64,000 bases of DNA, from the NCBI GenBank assembly GCA_016124615.1, contig WGNF01000002.1:62001-126000 (forward strand), written 5' to 3'. A program made the translations under genes and the position numbers. The notes below the pieces were generated by a model, which made no database searches, had not been told where the DNA came from, and worked only from the letters and a program-made list of their open reading frames with translations. Positions 26,209-35,871 of the stretch are shown here, piece after piece (position 1 is the first letter of the stretch; each line of letters opens with the position of its first letter). This DNA comes from Paracoccaceae bacterium (GTDB lineage: Bacteria > Pseudomonadota > Alphaproteobacteria > Rhodobacterales > Rhodobacteraceae).

Positions 26209-28014
26209 GTGCGAGTAGCGGGCCAAGGGCAACGGCGGATCGGCCTCGCGTCCCTCGTGCTGGCGGCAGCACTTTGCGGGGCGAGCGTCGCCGCAACCTC
26301 GACTCAGGTGGAAATTTCGGCCCCGTCGGCAAGCAAAGACCTTCTGGCGACACTGAAATCCGCCTCGCTGCTGGTCTCGACCGAGGCGGCGGGCAACGCC
26401 AACGCGCAAGACCTGTTTGCGGCGGCACGGGCGGATTACGGGCGGCTGGTCGGCGCGCTTTATGGCGCGGGCTACTACGGCCCGGTGGTGCATATCCTGA
26501 TCGACGGGCGCGAGGCCTCGGGAATCGCCCCGCTCGACGCGCCGCGGCAGATCAAGGCGATTCGGGTCGAGGTGGTGCCGGGCCCCGCCTTTCGATTCGG
26601 CACCGCGCAGATCGCACCGCTGGCGCCGGGCACCAAGCTGCCCGACGGGTTCCGCACCGGCGCCCCGGCGCCCAGCGGGATGATCGAGGGCGCGGTGGGG
26701 GCCGCTGTTCTTGGGTGGCGCGACGTGGGCCATGCCAAGGCGAAGGCCGCCGGGCAGAAGATCGTCGCCGATCATCGCACCTCGACCCTCGACGCGCAGG
26801 TGACGATCGTGCCGGGCCCGGCGGTCACGCTGGGGCAGTTGGTGGTGACCGGCACGTCAAAGGTGCGGCGCAGCCGCATTCTGGCCATCGCGGGCTTTCC
26901 GACCGGCACGCCCTACACGCCGAAGAAGGTCGAGACCGCGGCCAACCGCCTACGGCGCACCGGCACCTTCAGTTCCGTCGCGCTGAGCGAGGCCGACACG
27001 CTCGGCCCCGGCGATACGCTGGATGTGACGGCGGCGGTGGTCGATCAGAAGCGGCGGCGGCTGGGCTTCGGCGCGGCAATCTCCAGCTCGGAAGGGGCGA
27101 GCCTGACGACCTACTGGATGCACCGCAACCTGCTGGGCGGGGCCGAACAGTTCCGCATCGACGCCGAGGTGGACGGGATCGCCGCGCAAACCGGGGGCCT
27201 CAGCTACAAGCTGTCGGCGCGTCTCGACCGGCCGGCGACGTTCAACCCCGATACCTCGCTTTACATTCTGGGGCTGATCCAGCGGCAGAACCTGACCGAC
27301 TACAGTGCCGACACGCTGACCCTGGGAACCGGGCTGACGCGGATCGTCGGCGACCATCTGACGCTGCGCTATGGGCTGGGCTTCGACAGCGAGCGGGTGA
27401 CCGATACCACCGGCGTCACCGCGTTCCGCGATGTGACGCTGCCGCTGGGGGCCACCTGGGACAACCGCGACAATCCGCTTGATGCCCACCGGGGCGCCTA
27501 TGTCGATCTGGGGCTGATGCCGTTCGTGGGCTTCGGCGGTACCGGAACCGGCGCGCAGCTGAAGTTCGACGCGCGCGGCTATCGCCCGCTGGGCCAGCGC
27601 GTGGTGCTGGCCGCCCGGTTCCAGATCGGTGCGATCCTTGGCGCCGCGCTGGCCTCGACCCCGCGCGACTATCTGTTCTACTCGGGCGGTGGCGGCACGG
27701 TTCGGGGCCAACCCTACCAGTCGCTGGGCGTCTACGCGCTGAGCGCGACGCAACGCAGCGGCGGGCGGGCCTTCATGGGCCTGTCCGGCGAGGTGCGCAC
27801 CCATGTGACCAAGACGATCGGCCTCGTCGCCTTCTATGACGCGGGCTATGTCGGCGCCGACAGCTTCAGTTCCGGCACCTGGCAGGCGGGCGCGGGGCTG
27901 GGCCTGCGGTATGACACCGGGATCGGGCCGATCCGGCTGGATGTGGCCATGCCGGTCAGTGGCTCTACCGGCAAGGGCGTGCAACTTTACCTTGGGATCG
28001 GGCAGGCATTCTGA
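26209..28014 (+). CDS. tamA: Translocation and assembly module outer-membrane protein TamA
   Basis: An Omp85-family outer-membrane barrel that works with TamB in outer-membrane protein insertion or lipid transport. About 601 residues: a signal peptide (RIGLASLVLAAALCGASVAA), N-terminal POTRA-type modules (SASLLVSTEAAG, LGQLVVTGTSKVRRSRILAIAGFPTGTPYTPKKVE), and a C-terminal 16-strand barrel with the conserved YSGGGGTVRGQPYQSLG loop and a final GQAF. GTG 26209 is chosen as it has GGAGG five bases upstream; ATG 26197 is in frame but poorly spaced. The stop overlaps tamB by one base. Confidence 0.9.
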   Translation: MRVAGQGQRRIGLASLVLAAALCGASVAATSTQVEISAPSASKDLLATLKSASLLVSTEAAGNANAQDLFAAARADYGRLVGALYGAGYYGPVVHILIDGREASGIAPLDAPRQIKAIRVEVVPGPAFRFGTAQIAPLAPGTKLPDGFRTGAPAPSGMIEGAVGAAVLGWRDVGHAKAKAAGQKIVADHRTSTLDAQVTIVPGPAVTLGQLVVTGTSKVRRSRILAIAGFPTGTPYTPKKVETAANRLRRTGTFSSVALSEADTLGPGDTLDVTAAVVDQKRRRLGFGAAISSSEGASLTTYWMHRNLLGGAEQFRIDAEVDGIAAQTGGLSYKLSARLDRPATFNPDTSLYILGLIQRQNLTDYSADTLTLGTGLTRIVGDHLTLRYGLGFDSERVTDTTGVTAFRDVTLPLGATWDNRDNPLDAHRGAYVDLGLMPFVGFGGTGTGAQLKFDARGYRPLGQRVVLAARFQIGAILGAALASTPRDYLFYSGGGGTVRGQPYQSLGVYALSATQRSGGRAFMGLSGEVRTHVTKTIGLVAFYDAGYVGADSFSSGTWQAGAGLGLRYDTGIGPIRLDVAMPVSGSTGKGVQLYLGIGQAF

Positions 28015-31000
28015 TGCGGTGGCTGGTGCTTCTTCTGTGGTTGATCCCGGCGTTGGCACAGGCCGAGGACAAGGGTTTCCTCGCCTCGACGCTGGAACAG
28101 AGCCTGTCAGGGCCGGGGCGAACCGTCACCGTCACCGGCTTTGCCGGTGCGCTGTCGTCGAAGGCGACGATGACGGAATTGACGGTGGCCGATGATGCCG
28201 GCGTCTGGCTGACGCTGCGTGGCGTGGTGCTGGACTGGAACCGCGCCGCGCTGCTGTCGGGCCGGGTCGAGGTGAATACGCTGGCGGCGGACGAGATCAT
28301 CGTGGCGCGGCCACCCCATGCGGCGCCCGCAACGGCGCCCACGGCCGAAGCGGGCGGGTTCAGCCTGCCCGATCTGCCGGTGTCGGTCAGCATCGGCAAG
28401 ATCGCCGCAAAGCGGGTGGAACTTGGCGCCCCGCTGTTGGGGCAGGCGGCGGTTGTTGCCGTCTCTGGCGCGCTGCAACTGGCGGGGGGCGAGGGCAAGG
28501 CAACGCTCGACATTCACCGCATCGACGGCACGCGGGGCAGTTTCGCGCTGGACGCGAGCTATGCCAACGCCAGCCGCCAGCTGGCGCTGAACCTGACCAC
28601 GGATGAGGCCGCGCACGGGCTTCTGACCACGGTGATCGGCCTTCCGGGCGCCCCGGCGCTGAGCCTGAGCATTCAGGGCGCGGGGCCGATCGACAGCTAT
28701 GCCGCCGATATCCGGCTGGCGACCGACGGGCAGGACCGGCTGACCGGCAAGGTGACGCTGGCGACCGATGCGGCGGCGGCGGGCGCGACCCCTGCGCGCC
28801 ACTTCACTGCCACGGTGGCGGGTGACATCGCGCCGCTGTTCGCGCCCGACTATCAGACATTCTTCGGGCCGGATATCGGGCTGAACGTGGCCGGGGTGCT
28901 GCAACCCGATGGCGCCGTCACGCTCAGCGCGCTGCGGCTGGCGGCGCGGGCCATCGACATCACCGGCACGGTGCGCGTCGGTACCGATGGCCTGCCCGAC
29001 CTGCTGGACCTGACCGGCCATATCGGCACGGCCGATGGTACGCCCGTGCTGTTGCCCCTGCCCGGCGCGCGAACCCTGCTGCGCAGCGCCGACCTGAGCC
29101 TGAATTTCGACCGCGCGAAGGGCGACGGCTGGCAAAGCAAAATGGCAATCACCGGCCTGACCCGGCCCGACCTGACGGCCGAAACCCTGACGCTGTCGGG
29201 GACCGGCCACATCACGCGGCTGGCGCAGGGCGGCGGGTCGGTTGATGGGGTTGCCGACTTCACCGGCCAGAACGTGGTGCCTGCCGATGCGGCACTGGCG
29301 CAGGCGCTGGGCGATGCGGTGCAAGGCCGCGTGCGTTTCGGCTGGCAGAGCAATTCCCCCCTTGCCCTGCCCGAGGTCACAGTAACCGGCGCCGGGTATC
29401 GGTTGACCGCCAACGGGCAGGTGGGCGGGTTGGACAAGGCCCTGTCGGTTACCGGATCGGCGCAAGCGACGGTGGATGATCTGTCGCGGCTTTCGGCGCT
29501 GGCGGGCCGCCCGCTTGGCGGATCGGGGTCGGTCACGGTGAAAGGCAGCGCCGCCGTGCTGGCGGGCAGCTTCGATCTGGATGCGACGGTGACGGGGCAG
29601 GATCTGCGCGCCGGTCAGCCAGAGCTGGATTCGCTGCTGCGGGGCGCCAGCGAGGTGCATCTGTCGGCCGTTCGCGACGAGACGGGCACCAGGTTGCGCG
29701 CGCTGTCGGTGAAGGCCGCAACCCTGACGGCGACCGCCTCTGGCCATGTCGCAAGCGATGCGGCCGACCTCAGCGCGAAGCTCGACTTCACCGACCTTTC
29801 GGCCCTTGGCGGGAAATACGCGGGCGCGCTTGGCGCCGATCTGCATTACACGCTGGCCGCCGGAAATGGCACGCTGACGCTGACCGGAAACGGCGACGAC
29901 CTTGCCATCGGCCAGCAAGAGGCCGACCGGCTGCTGCACGGCCAGACGGTGCTGGCGTTGAAAGCCTCGCAAACCGGCGGGCATATCAAGATCGACAATT
30001 TCACGCTGACCAACCCGCAGCTGGACACCAAAGCCACGGCGAGCCTGTCGGGCGCGGCGCGGCGGATTGATCTGACGGCGAAACTGGCCAACCTTGCACT
30101 GATCGCGCCAGGCTTTCCGGGGCCGCTGACCGTTGGCGGGTCGGTGACCGACGCGGATTCGGGCTATACGCTCGACCTGAAGGCGAACGGCCCCGGCGGC
30201 TTGTCGGTAACACTTGGCGGCTCGATTTCGGCGGATATGGCGACGGCCGACGTTGCGGCGAAGGGCAGCGTCGAGTCCGGCATCGTCAACGGGCTGATCG
30301 AGCCGCGATCCATCCGCGGCCCGGCGCGGTTCGATCTGCGGCTGAAGGGCGCGCCCGCGCTGTCGGCGCTGTCGGGCACGATCACGCTGGGCTCGGCGCG
30401 GCTCGCGGCGCCGACGCTGGGGGTTGCGGCCGATCCGGTGACGGCGACGGTGACCTTGGCGGGCGGGCGGGCGAAAGTGTCGGCCAAGGCGACGGTCGGC
30501 GGCGGCACGGTGACGGTTGACGGGCCGGTGACGCTGGCGGCGCCGTTCCCGGCCAATCTGTCGGTGGTGCTGAACAAGGTGCTGCTGAAGAACCCCGACC
30601 TTTACACGACGCAAGTCAGCGGAAGCCTGACGGTCGCCGGGCCGCTGACCGGGGGGGCCGCCATCGCAGGCAGGCTGCGGATGGGCCAGACCGAATTGCG
30701 CGTACCCTCGACCGGGCTGGGTGGCGCCGGGTCGGTTCCCGACCTGACCCATGTCGATGCCTCTGCCGCGGTGCAGGCGACGCGCGCCCGTGCCGGGCTG
30801 GTGGCCGCGCCCGCCACCACGGCGCAAAGCCGGGCCGTTCCCTTCGGCCTCGACCTGACCATCGCCGCGCCCAATCAGGTGTTCATCCGCGGCCGCGGCC
30901 TAGATGCGGAACTGGGCGGAACCATCAAGCTGAGCGGCACCACGGCCAACGTGATCCCCAGCGGCGGGTTCGACCTGTTGCGCGGGCGGCTCGACATCCT

Positions 31001-31535
31001 TGGCAAACGCTTCGACCTGAGCCAGGCAAGCCTGCGGCTGGAGGGGCGATTCGTGCCCTATGTGCAGATCGCCGCCTCTTCGGTGAACGATGGCGTGACC
31101 TCGACGATCTCGATCGAAGGCGAAGCGACGGACCCGAAGATCACCTTCTCCTCTTCCCCGGCGCTGCCGCAGGAGGAGGTGCTGTCGCAACTGCTGTTCG
31201 GCCACGGGCTGTCGAAGATTTCGCCGTTTCAGGCGGCGCAACTCGCGTCAGCGGTGGCGACGCTGGCCGGCAAGGGCGGCGAGGGGATCGTGGGCAAGCT
31301 GCGGCAGGGCTTCGGCCTGGACAACCTCGACGTCACGTCGGACACCACCGGCGCCGCTGCGGTGAAGGCTGGCAAGTATCTTTCCAAGCGGCTCTATTCC
31401 GAGGTGACGGTGGGCAGCGACGGCAAGACCGAAGTGGACCTGAACCTGACCGTGACGAAATCGGTGACGGCCAAGGGCAGCGCGTCTTCGGACGGGTCCA
31501 CCAGCATCGGTCTTTACTACGACCGCGATTATTAG
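28014..31535 (+). CDS. tamB: Translocation and assembly module inner-membrane protein TamB
   Basis: A 1,173-residue AsmA-like protein anchored in the inner membrane by its N-terminus (residues 1-18) and spanning the periplasm as a long beta-taco groove, now thought to carry phospholipids to the outer membrane. The C-terminal DUF490/TamB domain is clear: NQVFIRGRGLDAELGGTIKLSGT, GGFDLLRGRLDILGKRFDLSQASL, PEEVLSQLLFG-like QEEVLSQLLFGHGLSKISPFQAAQLA, and YLSKRLYSEVTVG. The ATG overlaps the tamA stop. The stop codon is interlocked with that of the convergent YihY gene. Confidence 0.93.
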   Translation: MRWLVLLLWLIPALAQAEDKGFLASTLEQSLSGPGRTVTVTGFAGALSSKATMTELTVADDAGVWLTLRGVVLDWNRAALLSGRVEVNTLAADEIIVARPPHAAPATAPTAEAGGFSLPDLPVSVSIGKIAAKRVELGAPLLGQAAVVAVSGALQLAGGEGKATLDIHRIDGTRGSFALDASYANASRQLALNLTTDEAAHGLLTTVIGLPGAPALSLSIQGAGPIDSYAADIRLATDGQDRLTGKVTLATDAAAAGATPARHFTATVAGDIAPLFAPDYQTFFGPDIGLNVAGVLQPDGAVTLSALRLAARAIDITGTVRVGTDGLPDLLDLTGHIGTADGTPVLLPLPGARTLLRSADLSLNFDRAKGDGWQSKMAITGLTRPDLTAETLTLSGTGHITRLAQGGGSVDGVADFTGQNVVPADAALAQALGDAVQGRVRFGWQSNSPLALPEVTVTGAGYRLTANGQVGGLDKALSVTGSAQATVDDLSRLSALAGRPLGGSGSVTVKGSAAVLAGSFDLDATVTGQDLRAGQPELDSLLRGASEVHLSAVRDETGTRLRALSVKAATLTATASGHVASDAADLSAKLDFTDLSALGGKYAGALGADLHYTLAAGNGTLTLTGNGDDLAIGQQEADRLLHGQTVLALKASQTGGHIKIDNFTLTNPQLDTKATASLSGAARRIDLTAKLANLALIAPGFPGPLTVGGSVTDADSGYTLDLKANGPGGLSVTLGGSISADMATADVAAKGSVESGIVNGLIEPRSIRGPARFDLRLKGAPALSALSGTITLGSARLAAPTLGVAADPVTATVTLAGGRAKVSAKATVGGGTVTVDGPVTLAAPFPANLSVVLNKVLLKNPDLYTTQVSGSLTVAGPLTGGAAIAGRLRMGQTELRVPSTGLGGAGSVPDLTHVDASAAVQATRARAGLVAAPATTAQSRAVPFGLDLTIAAPNQVFIRGRGLDAELGGTIKLSGTTANVIPSGGFDLLRGRLDILGKRFDLSQASLRLEGRFVPYVQIAASSVNDGVTSTISIEGEATDPKITFSSSPALPQEEVLSQLLFGHGLSKISPFQAAQLASAVATLAGKGGEGIVGKLRQGFGLDNLDVTSDTTGAAAVKAGKYLSKRLYSEVTVGSDGKTEVDLNLTVTKSVTAKGSASSDGSTSIGLYYDRDY

Positions 31536-32350
31536 GGGCCTTCGTGCCGCTCAAGCTCTGCGTTGAGCGCGGCACCCAGCAGGATGACGTAGGCGCTGAT
31601 GTAGAACCACATCAACAGCGCCATGACCGCGCCGATGGAGCCGTAGACGCGGTTGTAGCTGGAAAAGTTCGCGATGTAGTACGAAAAGCCGACCGACGTT
31701 GCTGCCCAGAGCACCACGGCAAGGATCAGGCCGGGCGAAATCCAGGGCGAGCGCGAGTCGCCACGGTTCGGGCCGTAGCGGTAGGCAAGCCCGACCCCGA
31801 ACAAGACAACCGCCAGCGAGATCACCCATTTGGCGACGCCGACAGCCAGCGTGAAAAACGGCCCGAGCGGAAACACCGCCAGCAGGATCGGTACCACGAT
31901 GGTCGCCGCCAGCGCGACAAGCGCGACCCCGACGAGAGTCAGGGTCATCAGGATTGAGGCGAAGATATGCCTGAACCCACCCCGGTCATCGGCCCGGTGG
32001 GTGGCATTCAACCCCTCCATCAGCGCCGCGACGCCCGCCCGCGCTGACCAGAGCGCCGCCAGTGTCGAGATGACAGACGCCCAGCCCAGCGCCGAAACGT
32101 TGGCCGCGATCAGCGCGCGAACCTGCCCGTTGAGGATGTCGAACGCCTCGGCCGGAATGAATTCCGCCATCAGCTGAACCTGACCGAGGATGATCTGCGG
32201 GTCGGCGAAATAACCGAACAGCGCGATCACCGCAGCCACCGCCGGAAAGACCGCCAGCATCGAGAAGAACGCCACCCCGGCCGCGATCAGGCCGAGCTTG
32301 CTCTCGGTGACAATCCGAACGACGCCGCGCACGGTGGTGTAAAGAAACAT
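31532..32350 (-). CDS. YihY/UPF0761 family inner-membrane protein
   Basis: A 272-residue membrane protein of the YihY (formerly RNase BN/BrkB) family with about six hydrophobic helices. GLIAAGVAFFSMLAVFPAVAAVIALFGYFADP and the downstream LNATHRADDRGGFRHIFASILMTL are family signatures, as is SYNRVYGSIGAVMALLMWFYISAYVILLGAALNAELE at the end. The old ribonuclease label is known to be wrong and the function is not settled. Its stop overlaps that of tamB by three bases. Confidence 0.88.
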   Translation of the reverse strand: MFLYTTVRGVVRIVTESKLGLIAAGVAFFSMLAVFPAVAAVIALFGYFADPQIILGQVQLMAEFIPAEAFDILNGQVRALIAANVSALGWASVISTLAALWSARAGVAALMEGLNATHRADDRGGFRHIFASILMTLTLVGVALVALAATIVVPILLAVFPLGPFFTLAVGVAKWVISLAVVLFGVGLAYRYGPNRGDSRSPWISPGLILAVVLWAATSVGFSYYIANFSSYNRVYGSIGAVMALLMWFYISAYVILLGAALNAELERHEGP

Positions 32351-32467
32351 CAGGGCGCGCAGCGATCAAGCTCCCTCTGATCAGGTTGAGGGCAGTCTAG
32401 GCCGCGTTGCGCCGGAGGGATAGGGTAACAATCCACACGGCTGGCAGGACCATGCTCAGAAACGCTG

Positions 32468-32498
32468 CGGGCGACGCTTCTGATCGAAGCGCCGCCCG
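32468..32498 (-). terminator. Terminator of the small secreted-protein gene
   Basis: CGGGCG-x-CGCTTC and GAAGCG-x-CGCCCG form a 13-position stem with a 5-nt loop. On the minus strand the single odd pair is a G-U wobble, whereas on the plus strand it is an A-C mismatch. The structure therefore favours the leftward transcript of the gene ending at 32534. Confidence 0.65.
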
Positions 32499-32533
32499 AA
32501 ATTCTTTCAAGCTGTCGACGACGTATCAGTCGG

Positions 32534-32755
32534 TTAGGTGGTCGACGGCGTGCTGGAGCCGCCGTGGTGCGACGCCGCAATCACGGCAAGGGCTGCCATA
32601 AAAGCAGCGAACATCGCCGGCGTGATCGGAACCGGGATTGAGCTTTGCGTGCTCATGGTCGGCTCAACCGGGCCTTGCTTCGTGATGATCGGGCCCGCGA
32701 ATGCGGCAGAGGCAACCACCGTTGCGATGATGGAGGCGGCGATAATGCGCTTCAT
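32534..32755 (-). CDS. Small secreted or membrane-anchored protein, unknown function
   Basis: A 73-residue protein with a clear signal peptide (MKRIIAASIIATVVASAAFA), a short linker of Pro, Thr and Ser residues, and a second hydrophobic segment (about 44-61, PAMFAAFMAALAVIAAS) before a polar HHGGSSTPSTT tail. I do not recognise a family, but a signal peptide followed by a Pro-rich linker and one helix recurs in short Rhodobacterales proteins. GGAGAATTCAT precedes ATG 32755, TATACT lies 37 bp upstream as a likely -10, and a terminator follows, so it is a self-contained transcription unit. Confidence 0.7.
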   Translation of the reverse strand: MKRIIAASIIATVVASAAFAGPIITKQGPVEPTMSTQSSIPVPITPAMFAAFMAALAVIAASHHGGSSTPSTT

Positions 32756-33070
32756 ATGAATTCTCCGTGGTGAGGACGATATCTTAAGGATAGTATAGCA
32801 GAACGGCCACGCGGAAAACATCGGCCATATTGCCGAGGGGGTCGAAAAAGTGGCGGCCCGTGTCCCGCGCGCCAAGGCATGCCGAAACAGCGGGCCGCAC
32901 GCACAAGAAACAGCATCAGAAACAACGCGGTTGGTGGGGTTTCGCTACTTTCGCGGGTCAAAGTCGGACGGACAAGCCCGCCAAGGCGCGTACCCAACTT
33001 TGAAATCCTGCCGTGCCGACCCTGAAATCAAGAAACGATTCGCCCCTTGGTCCTCTCGGGGCGGGCTGCG
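32756..33070. other. Gene-free 315-bp interval
   Basis: No convincing gene is seen. It holds TATACT on the minus strand (32792-32797), the likely -10 of the small secreted-protein gene, and the hairpin at 33041-33063 after the YjbF gene. Open frames here lack ribosome-binding sites and family resemblance. Confidence 0.5.
33041..33063 (-). terminator. Terminator of the yjbH-yjbF operon
   Basis: CGCCCC (33041-33046) pairs with GGGGCG (33058-33063) eight bases past the YjbF stop. On the leftward transcript it is followed by AAUCGUUUCUU, a modest U-rich tail. Confidence 0.55.
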
Positions 33071-33733
33071 CTATTCGGCGAGGTCCTGGATTTCGAGCGA
33101 ACCGGTAAGCGGGCTGACCCATTGCCTGGACTGGCGCAGAACGTTTTTGCCGTCGAACCAGTATTCGTTGGTGAACGTCCCGTTTTGGCCGGTACAGGTC
33201 TCGGTGTAGTGGTGCGTCTGATAGGTCAGCTGCGCCACGTCGATCGCAGCCGGCCCGGCATCCGCCATGATGCAGCGGTAGACGACGGGCACCGTCTGGT
33301 CGAGGCCATCAAGGTAATAGTGCGTTCGCGCGACGGCCCCCGACCCGGCCCGAATGTCGGCCACAGTCGGCAGCGAGGCCGACATCAGATCACCCGGAAG
33401 GCCGCGCGTTGCTGTGATCAGGCCATTGCGCAGGCTGATGGTCGTGTGGTCGGTCGTCGACCAGGTGACCACGTCGCGGTTTGTACCATAGACACCAAGA
33501 TAGCCATGCGTGCCGAGTTTCGTCAGCTTCACAAGCAGCAACGGCACCCCGCCCGCGCGCAACTGGGCCCGCGTGAGCTCGGGGGGCTGTGGCGCCTTCT
33601 TGTGGGGCGAAAAGAGCGACTTCGCGACACCCAGCACCTGCTTGCCGGACCCGGCCGTGGGATCGTTGCCGCAGCCGGACAGAAACGAGGCCGCGACGAT
33701 CAGACCTGCCACCAGAGCCTTGGCGTGTCTCAT
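33071..33733 (-). CDS. YjbF/GfcB-family lipoprotein
   Basis: A 220-residue outer-membrane lipoprotein: signal peptide with lipobox LSGC (Cys about 21) and a YjbF domain with GVPLLLVKLTKLGTHGYLGVYGTNRDVVTWSTTDHTTISLRNGLITATRGLPGDLMSA. E. coli YjbEFGH and GfcABCD are linked to exopolysaccharide or group 4 capsule production. It overlaps the YjbH gene by 4 bp and is the second gene of that operon. YjbE and YjbG equivalents are not seen beside it. Confidence 0.86.
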   Translation of the reverse strand: MRHAKALVAGLIVAASFLSGCGNDPTAGSGKQVLGVAKSLFSPHKKAPQPPELTRAQLRAGGVPLLLVKLTKLGTHGYLGVYGTNRDVVTWSTTDHTTISLRNGLITATRGLPGDLMSASLPTVADIRAGSGAVARTHYYLDGLDQTVPVVYRCIMADAGPAAIDVAQLTYQTHHYTETCTGQNGTFTNEYWFDGKNVLRQSRQWVSPLTGSLEIQDLAE

Positions 33734-35871
33734 CGGAACACCCTCCCCCATTGATCGTAGAGATCGCCCGAATGGTAGGCCCGAACGACATCGTAAAGCC
33801 GCCCGTCCACGTTGAGCATCGCGCCGCCATCGCGCTGAACCGGTCGCAGGATCGTGCCCGCAGAAGCTTGGGTTGGCGAGCCGATCGCCCAGTTCAACGG
33901 GATGTTGAAGAAGATGCCCTTGTCGAACGACCCTTCGCCAAAGTCGGCGGCAGAGACATTGGTCTTGGTGGCAAAAGCCCCGACGCGCCATCCGTTGGCG
34001 AATTCGCGGCTGAGCGTCAGCGTCGCCCCGGTATCGCCCGCCAAATAGCGCCCGGCATCGATTTGGGCGAAGTAGCCATCGTTGAACTTGTAGTAGGCCG
34101 ACACGAAGCCCGTCGTGATGCCATAGCTGCGGAAGCCGAAGCCGCCGTTGTAGTCACGCTGGCGCGCGTAGTCGAGTTCTGCCCCGAGTGCAAAACGGCT
34201 GCTGGGGCGCTGCCACAGAACCTCGCCCGAAACGCCGCCATACATCTGCTCCAGATACCCGACGGTAACCCGGCCATAAAGGTTTGGCCCGGGGCGGGAG
34301 TACCAGGCCCCGGTCAACGTTTCGAGCTGGGGCCCGGAGGTCTTGTCGTAAAGGCTGGCATCCGACCGCACGTGCGGCAGCACCGAATTCGAGGCCCTCG
34401 TCGACGTGTTCAGGTTGCCGAACGCCTTCTGCGTGACCGACCCTGACAGGATCAGCCCCGGTGCGATGGTATAGGTGCCGGACAGCCGCAGCCCGACGTC
34501 GATCCGCAGCGGATTATCGGGGTCGAACAGGCTGTAGCGCGTATAGGGCCCGAGCGACCATGCCAGATGCGGGTAAAGGCCCTTGCCGCGAAGCGCGCCG
34601 ACGGGAAGCGGCCCGGCATCCGTCAGGCTCGAATAGGCGCGCAGCGATGCGTCGCCATTCGGCGCAAACTCGCGGTTTTCGATGTCGGTCCGCTTGATGA
34701 TGACGGTCGAGATCGGAATGCCGTCGACAACCGGCACGATGCGGAAGGTTTCGACCGAGGCCGGCATCGTCTGCGTCAGCACCCGCGCCGCCCGGCCGAT
34801 GGCCTGCGCCCCGGCATCGAATGTGGTGTTGATGATCCTAAGCTCGGCGGTGTCGGCGGTGACCGACAGCGCCTGCAGGGTCAATCCTTCGGCCGCAAGT
34901 TGGGTGGCCACGTTGTCGCGCAGGATCGGCAAGGCGTCGGGCTGGCTCGTCCACGATGTCGACCAGGCATCCGGGTTGGTCATGATCGAGGGGCGCACGG
35001 CGACGGGCACCGGGCCCGGCCCCATCAGGCTTCCCGTCGGGCGCGTCTTGGGATCGAGCGTGAGCTGCAGGCTGAACCCGAGTTTCGAGCCGTAGAGTTC
35101 GTAGAGGCCGACACGAATGCTGTTGTTCACGTCGTACTCGACCCCCGCGTTCCAGGGAATGCGATGGTCGAGAAGCCCCTTCTTCACTTCCTGCGTGTAG
35201 GCGTCGGATGAGTATTCGAGCTTGAACCGCAGCCGGTTGCTGGCCTGCCATTCGACGCCGCCGAACGGAGCGACCGCGCCGTGGAACCATTGTTTTATGT
35301 GGAATTGGCCGGTATTCGACAGGCCCCCGGCCTGATGCGGCCGTGACCCGAACGTATTGCCAATCGATCCGTAGCTACCCAGCCGACCCCACCCCAGGCC
35401 GAGGGTGAATTTGAGGCCGGGGGTGATGTGCTTGGTCGCCACCAGATATTCGGCCGCTTGCAGGTCTGTCCCGACGAAATCCTGTACCCCGACGAGGAAC
35501 GCCGGAAGATACCGGCCTTCGCTGAAGATCTGATAGCGCAGATCGAAACTGCGGTCGTAGTAGGTCGTCGGAAAGTGCGCATTCCAGCGCCGCAAAGACG
35601 AATAGCGAAAACTTCCCGAGAGGCGGGGCGAGATCTGGAAGGACAGGGTTGTGCGGGTGATTCCGGCAAAGCTCGACACGGTCGTGTCGAAACCGCCATC
35701 GGTCTGCACCTCTGCCGACGGCATGTCGATCAGCCCGGACACCCCCCAGAAGTTGAGCGACGGCTGCGAAGCGACCACATCCGCACCTGCCGAACCAGCA
35801 AGCACAACCGCCAGGGAAGACGTTGCGAATATCCTGCCCAAGGGGCGCGCCATCGAATGGATAGTCCGCAT
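33730..35871 (-). CDS. YjbH-domain outer-membrane barrel protein
   Basis: A 713-residue protein with a signal peptide (ending about residue 30) and a YjbH domain. The N-terminal part has NFWGVSGLIDMPSAEVQTDGGFDTTVSSFAG and alternating strands typical of outer-membrane barrels. The C-terminal part has GRVTVGYLEQMYGGVSGEVLWQRPSSRFALGAELDYARQRDY and ends YDQWGRVFR. YjbH/GfcD proteins accompany exopolysaccharide loci and may pair with YjbF and a secretion-pore role. An alternative start at 35853 (MARPLGRIF) would also give a signal peptide. It is divergent from the GT2 gene. Confidence 0.85.
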   Translation of the reverse strand: MRTIHSMARPLGRIFATSSLAVVLAGSAGADVVASQPSLNFWGVSGLIDMPSAEVQTDGGFDTTVSSFAGITRTTLSFQISPRLSGSFRYSSLRRWNAHFPTTYYDRSFDLRYQIFSEGRYLPAFLVGVQDFVGTDLQAAEYLVATKHITPGLKFTLGLGWGRLGSYGSIGNTFGSRPHQAGGLSNTGQFHIKQWFHGAVAPFGGVEWQASNRLRFKLEYSSDAYTQEVKKGLLDHRIPWNAGVEYDVNNSIRVGLYELYGSKLGFSLQLTLDPKTRPTGSLMGPGPVPVAVRPSIMTNPDAWSTSWTSQPDALPILRDNVATQLAAEGLTLQALSVTADTAELRIINTTFDAGAQAIGRAARVLTQTMPASVETFRIVPVVDGIPISTVIIKRTDIENREFAPNGDASLRAYSSLTDAGPLPVGALRGKGLYPHLAWSLGPYTRYSLFDPDNPLRIDVGLRLSGTYTIAPGLILSGSVTQKAFGNLNTSTRASNSVLPHVRSDASLYDKTSGPQLETLTGAWYSRPGPNLYGRVTVGYLEQMYGGVSGEVLWQRPSSRFALGAELDYARQRDYNGGFGFRSYGITTGFVSAYYKFNDGYFAQIDAGRYLAGDTGATLTLSREFANGWRVGAFATKTNVSAADFGEGSFDKGIFFNIPLNWAIGSPTQASAGTILRPVQRDGGAMLNVDGRLYDVVRAYHSGDLYDQWGRVFR

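Noticed and set aside
28107..30827. Open frame of 906 codons on the minus strand
   Set aside because: An Arg/Gln-rich shadow of tamB with no family resemblance; long antisense frames are expected at this GC content.
32752..32997. Small minus-strand gene before the 73-residue peptide
   Set aside because: It overlaps the likely promoter of the peptide, has no ribosome-binding site, and is Arg/Pro-rich.
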